Source: Robertmurraya dakarensis
GTDB taxonomy: Bacteria; Bacillota; Bacilli; Bacillales; Cytobacillaceae
Length of the DNA: 64,000 bases
Direction: 5' to 3'
NCBI RefSeq assembly: GCF_900156875.1
Contig: NZ_LT707409.1
Span: 1,941,957-2,005,956 of the forward strand
The notes under the pieces were generated by a model. That model searched no databases. It saw only the letters and a list, made by a program, of their open reading frames with translations, and was not told where the DNA came from. The first letter of the stretch is position 1. Each line of letters begins with the position of its first letter. The position numbers and the translations under genes were made by a program. Below are positions 60,968 through 64,000 of this stretch, piece after piece.

Positions 60968-61660
60968 ATGAAAATAGAAGACATAAAACAGGTTCTATCC
61001 AAATTCACTCTTTTTCGGGATTTAACTGATCAAGAATTAACTGAAATTGCTAATATTTCTATTTCTAGAGAATGGAAGAAAGGAAACCATATATTTTTAC
61101 AGGATGACCCACTAGAAAATGTTTACTTTATATACGATGGGAAAGTAAAAATATACAAAAGTGATGTGACAGGCAAGGAACAAATCGTAAACTTTTTAAA
61201 AAGTGGAGATATGTTTCCACATGTAGGTTTTTTCCGAAAAGGTGGATATCCTGCTTTTTCTGAAGCGACGGAAGATTCAACACTGGTTGTCGTTCCGATC
61301 GCAAAATTTGAAAACCTGCTGGTCGAACAACCTGAGTTATCGATTAAAGTGTTTAAAGTACTTGGTGAGAAAATTGTTGACCTTCAAGAACGCTTAGAAG
61401 CACAAGTATTAAATAATACGACTGAACAAATCATCAAGCTTCTCATACGTTTAGGAAGAGAGCATGGACAAGAAATGAAGGACGGAAAAATGAAGCTTAA
61501 GGGTGAATTTACGAATAAAGATTTAGCCAATATGATCGGAACAACGCGCGAAACGGTCAGCAGAACATTGACAAAAATGAAAAAAGAACATCAAATTGAG
61601 GTCGACCCTAAAGGTAATATGATCTTTGACCCTCATGAACTCCTGGATACACTTCTTTAA
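60968..61660 (+). CDS. Crp/Fnr family transcription regulator without cysteines
   Basis: 230-residue regulator with a cyclic-nucleotide-binding-like domain (about 10-125), a dimerisation helix and a winged helix (KDLANMIGTTRETVSRTLTK). The recognition helix has the E-x2-S-R arrangement of FNR and CRP, which reads TGTGA half-sites. There is no cysteine in the whole protein, so it cannot hold the Fe-S cluster of FNR; its signal may be haem, NO, redox by another route or none. AGAGGTG precedes the start. No FNR box was found in its own upstream region. Confidence 0.92.
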   Translation: MKIEDIKQVLSKFTLFRDLTDQELTEIANISISREWKKGNHIFLQDDPLENVYFIYDGKVKIYKSDVTGKEQIVNFLKSGDMFPHVGFFRKGGYPAFSEATEDSTLVVVPIAKFENLLVEQPELSIKVFKVLGEKIVDLQERLEAQVLNNTTEQIIKLLIRLGREHGQEMKDGKMKLKGEFTNKDLANMIGTTRETVSRTLTKMKKEHQIEVDPKGNMIFDPHELLDTLL

Positions 61661-61667
61661 TAAAAAT

Positions 61668-61705
61668 AAAACAAGCGGTTCACTAGATGAGCCGCTTGTT
61701 TTTTT
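61668..61705 (+). terminator. terminator of the Crp/Fnr gene
   Basis: AAACAAGCGGTTCA / TGAGCCGCTTGTTT stem followed by TTTTTAT. Confidence 0.9.
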
Positions 61706-61834
61706 ATATTTTTCTTTATATTAGTTTATAGAGAAATTAATGTTAAAAAAACCATTTACATTTCTTAATTTATGAACAGCGATCTTAAGTGAGGAATAAA
61801 CTGTAAGGAAGCATTTTAATGAGGAGTGATCAAC

Positions 61835-62308
61835 ATGTCTTCAAATCTGCCAAATGATCCGAGAAAAAGAAAACTAGAGGAGCCTTTTGGTGATTTAATG
61901 CGGTCCATGAATGAATTTTTTCATGCAAAGCCTGTAAAAGGACTATTACAAAGCATCGATGAGTTCTTTCAATTACCTTTTACCAGTTTTCCTGTTGGAG
62001 TGAAAGAAAGCGAAGCAGAGCATATCATCACTGCTGAACTCCCAGGTGTAAAAAAAGAACAAATCGATTTACAGGTCGTTGATGATTCTATTACAATTTC
62101 TGTAAAGCACCATGAAATGCTCACAGAAGAGGATGAAAATCGGCAGCTTATCAGAAGTCAACAATCTATGAGAAAAATGAGCAGAACCGTTTACTTAGGG
62201 CAGCCAATTAATGATAAAAAAGTAAAAGCCTCGTACCGTGATGGTCTGCTGGAAGTAAGGATTCCGAAAAGAAGAGGAAAAAAAATTAATATCGAGACGA
62301 ACGGATAA
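61835..62308 (+). CDS. Hsp20/alpha-crystallin small heat-shock protein
   Basis: 157-residue small heat-shock protein. The alpha-crystallin domain (about 55-145) contains ITAELPGVKKEQIDL and ends with ASYRDGLLEVRIPK, followed by a basic tail with a possible I-x-I anchor (INIET). It prevents aggregation of unfolded proteins; in Bacillus such proteins (CotM, CotP, YdfT types) are often spore-linked. The ATG at 61835 has GAGGAGTG. No CIRCE element is visible. Confidence 0.9.
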   Translation: MSSNLPNDPRKRKLEEPFGDLMRSMNEFFHAKPVKGLLQSIDEFFQLPFTSFPVGVKESEAEHIITAELPGVKKEQIDLQVVDDSITISVKHHEMLTEEDENRQLIRSQQSMRKMSRTVYLGQPINDKKVKASYRDGLLEVRIPKRRGKKINIETNG

Positions 62309-62346
62309 CCCGTTAAGGTTTTCCGTTTTTTTATTTCAGAATAAGA

Positions 62347-62370
62347 AAACGGCCACTAAGGGCCGTTTGA
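62347..62370. terminator. bidirectional terminator
   Basis: AAACGGCC / GGCCGTTT stem between the convergent hsp20 and yppG genes. Confidence 0.8.
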
Positions 62371-62379
62371 GTTTCTCTA

Positions 62380-62940
62380 TTAAACTTTAAAAATTCCTCC
62401 TATACCTTTGACTAAAGATGACACTTGGCTGACAGCATTTATCATTTGCCCTGCCGTATCAATCATTTTATTCGTATCAAAGGTGCCATCTTGAGCTTTA
62501 AAAGAGTTTAAAATAGACTGCATTCCAGAAGGTGGCCGGTGAACAAATGATTGCTTCGGATAAGGATGCATATAAGATGGTTGAGTTGAGTAGTATGGAT
62601 TAACAGATTCACTCTTTTGAGGCTGCAGTGGATTTTGATATATATAATCGATTGATTTATTGTTGTATCCTTGACTGTTAAATGAATTAAATCCCCCACC
62701 CGACATGAATGGGTTCGTTAATCCATAATCAGGAAAAGGATTATGTGGTAAATTCCCTCCAAATCCCATTGAAGCTCCGTTCATATTAGCATTTAATGGA
62801 ATCTGCGGAATAAAGTTGGCTTGGTAGTTTTGCCTCCCATACAGTTGGCCCCCACTGGCTGTCATGTTTGCATGTGGATATCGAAAAGAAAGTGTATTGC
62901 GAGACTGGCCATAAGCCTTTTGATTTTTTCGGCCAAACAT
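62380..62940 (-). CDS. yppG: YppG-like spore/coat-associated protein
   Basis: 186-residue low-complexity protein rich in Asn, Tyr, Gly, Gln and Pro (PYYSTQPSYMHPYPKQ, GGGFNSFNSQGYNN) with a folded C-terminal segment, MQSILNSFKAQDGTFDTNK to GIGGIFKV, that matches the YppG family. The composition is like spore coat proteins; B. subtilis YppG is little studied. The SD is AAGGAGGA. Confidence 0.85.
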   Translation of the reverse strand: MFGRKNQKAYGQSRNTLSFRYPHANMTASGGQLYGRQNYQANFIPQIPLNANMNGASMGFGGNLPHNPFPDYGLTNPFMSGGGFNSFNSQGYNNKSIDYIYQNPLQPQKSESVNPYYSTQPSYMHPYPKQSFVHRPPSGMQSILNSFKAQDGTFDTNKMIDTAGQMINAVSQVSSLVKGIGGIFKV

Positions 62941-63214
62941 ATGCAGAATTCCTCCTTGTTAAGTTCGCACGTTTCAATGTTCTTTTAACATTAAGCAATT
63001 TATTCGATACTACAACATATGATTGATATGCCTATGGGGTGATTGGGGCAGGTAAACTTTCTTAACTTTGTCTAACGATGAAGGATGATGTCGGAAGTTT
63101 AAATTTTGAGAAAATTACAATATCCCATCATTTCATGATAGGATATTAATAACAAATGCGCTTGCTCTAAGAAAATTAAATTATATGATTTGAAAAGATG
63201 GAGGAGGATTAAAA
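62941..63214. other. intergenic region between yppG and yppF
   Basis: About 270 bases holding the two divergent promoter regions. No further gene or repeat is visible. Confidence 0.5.
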
Positions 63215-63439
63215 ATGCTTGTTCACGAATTAATGGAAAAATTTTCGTTGCAAAAAAATTACTCAACTGAAAATGTAAACGCTTTACTTGATTTCGCTAA
63301 GAAGGCTTACATCTTCAATGAAATTACAACGAGACAATACAAAAATATAGTTCGTGAGCTTGAATCACTGGGTGCAAAAATCCCTGATGACCTATCTCAG
63401 AACCTTTCCCTCATCGAATCTAACAATCAAAGTATTTAA
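63215..63439 (+). CDS. yppF: YppF family protein
   Basis: 74-residue helical protein; LLDFAKKAYIFNEITTRQYK and ELESLGAKIP match the YppF family as I remember it. Function unknown. GATGGAGGAGG precedes the ATG. It is convergent with yppE, with eight bases between the stops, the same neighbours as in B. subtilis. Confidence 0.82.
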   Translation: MLVHELMEKFSLQKNYSTENVNALLDFAKKAYIFNEITTRQYKNIVRELESLGAKIPDDLSQNLSLIESNNQSI

Positions 63440-63446
63440 GACTCCG

Positions 63447-63818
63447 TTAAGGGGTTTTTTTTTGCAGCAAATCAGCTAAAGTTGTTAATATAAATCTCAC
63501 CGATTGTAAATAGTTTTTAAAACGAGTTAAGCTTGTGTCTGGATAAAAAGCCTGCACAGATAACATTTCAATCTGCTCATGAGCGGACTCAATTTGCTTA
63601 GGGAATAAATTCCTCGGCATAGTTTCTTCAACCCAGGCTGTTGCACTTTTCAGCCATCGATCGTTTATCTCTTTAACATCATCAGCAAAAGGCTTAACTT
63701 CCGAGTAAAATTCTCCCTTTTCACCGGTTCGTTTTACCTCTTGAAATTTATCCTCGATAGTATTCAAATAAGATATTATTTTTTCAGTTAATAACTGTAA
63801 TTCTTTTGCTTGCGTCAC
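63447..63818 (-). CDS. yppE: YppE family protein
   Basis: 123-residue four-helix-bundle protein of the YppE family (DUF1798), with ATAWVEETMPRN and FPKQIESAHEQIEMLSVQAF. The structure is known for B. subtilis YppE but not the function. GTG at 63818 follows GAGGGTACTTAG. Confidence 0.85.
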   Translation of the reverse strand: MTQAKELQLLTEKIISYLNTIEDKFQEVKRTGEKGEFYSEVKPFADDVKEINDRWLKSATAWVEETMPRNLFPKQIESAHEQIEMLSVQAFYPDTSLTRFKNYLQSVRFILTTLADLLQKKTP

Positions 63819-63842
63819 CTAAGTACCCTCCTAAAAAAATAA

Positions 63843-63872
63843 AGTAGCTATGAACAGTCAAAGCTACTAGTC
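63843..63872 (-). terminator. hairpin upstream of yppE
   Basis: AGTAGCT / AGCTACT stem after the stop of the truncated gene at the window edge. Confidence 0.55.
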
Positions 63873-63892
63873 ATCACTTTATTTTATTTTTA

Positions 63893-64000
63893 TTAAAAAC
63901 CAAGTTCAAGTTTCATGCCTGATTTATTCGTAAAGCTGGTATTTTGAGTTAAATCTAACGCCTGAAAACGTCCTTTATCATATTCCCCTTCTAACTTAAA
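63893..64000 (-). CDS. 3' end of a gene running off the window
   Basis: The last 35 codons of a minus-strand frame are visible, ending NTSFTNKSGMKLELGF and a TAA stop at 63895-63893. A hairpin follows. Too little is present to name it; in B. subtilis yppD/yppC lie here, so it may be one of these. Confidence 0.5.
   Translation of the reverse strand, partial: FKLEGEYDKGRFQALDLTQNTSFTNKSGMKLELGF

Overview
The window looks like chromosomal DNA of a spore-forming Bacillaceae bacterium. It is AT-rich, its ribosome binding sites are strong and purine-rich, and it carries an SspL-type spore protein, a CotD spore coat protein, a bacillus-type (type B) RNase P RNA, bacilliredoxin BrxA, GpsB and long stretches that, from memory, follow the order of the Bacillus subtilis yp* region (ypjP, ypiP, brxA, ypgR, ypgQ, ypeQ, ypeP, ypdQ, sspL, ypcP, dynA, bpsB, bpsA, pbuX, xpt, ypwA, ypvA, ypsC, rnpB, gpsB, ypsA, cotD, yprB, yprA, yppG, yppF, yppE). 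Species-level naming is not supported. I see no prophage, insertion sequence, CRISPR array, tRNA or 16S/23S gene.

Layout. 1-11.4 kb: an ATLF-type metalloprotease gene followed by a complete tellurite-resistance-like (Ter) stress cluster: three TerD paralogues, TerC, TelA, YceG and the four-gene biosynthetic module (HpcH/CitE aldolase, PRTase-TRSP, StiP-PELOTA, HAD). Two promoters of extracytoplasmic-function sigma type (TGAAAC-N17-CGTA) drive it, and a small two-helix membrane protein sits inside it on the other strand. 11.5-20.3 kb: housekeeping genes (YpjP, aminotransferase, YpiP, BrxA, YpgR, ABC-F protein YfmR, YpgQ, DegV). 20.4-27.3 kb: one-carbon and methionine metabolism (fhs, metA), manganese sensing (mntR), topB and a cold-shock protein. 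27.3-34.3 kb: two RNase H-like proteins, SspL, the flap nuclease YpcP, an orphan ABC binding protein, rhodanese and YcgL. 34.3-43.2 kb: double dynamin DynA, the type III polyketide pair BpsA/BpsB, cheX, and xpt-pbuX under a guanine riboswitch. 43.4-51.3 kb: a respiratory region with a ba3-type oxidase, DUF2249 proteins, a haem-copper-oxidase-like membrane protein and a MIP18-family assembly factor. 51.4-64 kb: helicases YpvA and YprA/YprB (MrfAB), rnpB, gpsB, cotD, a Crp/Fnr regulator, Hsp20 and the YppE-G group.

The most informative signals outside the genes are regulatory. Three FNR-like palindromes (TGTGA-N6-TCACA type) each lie so that a -10-like hexamer falls exactly where a class II site centred at -41.5 would need it. 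They precede the ba3 oxidase, a DUF2249 gene and the DUF2249/oxidase-like operon. A Fur-like box overlaps the -10 of the last of these, and another covers the promoter of a 33-residue membrane peptide. A Crp/Fnr regulator with a matching recognition helix but no cysteine is encoded at 61 kb.

Several short genes were found by reading the sequence: peptides of 23, 33, 46, 47, 48 and 49 residues, the last being oxidase subunit IIa. Start codons were chosen by ribosome binding site, so many differ from the longest possible frame.
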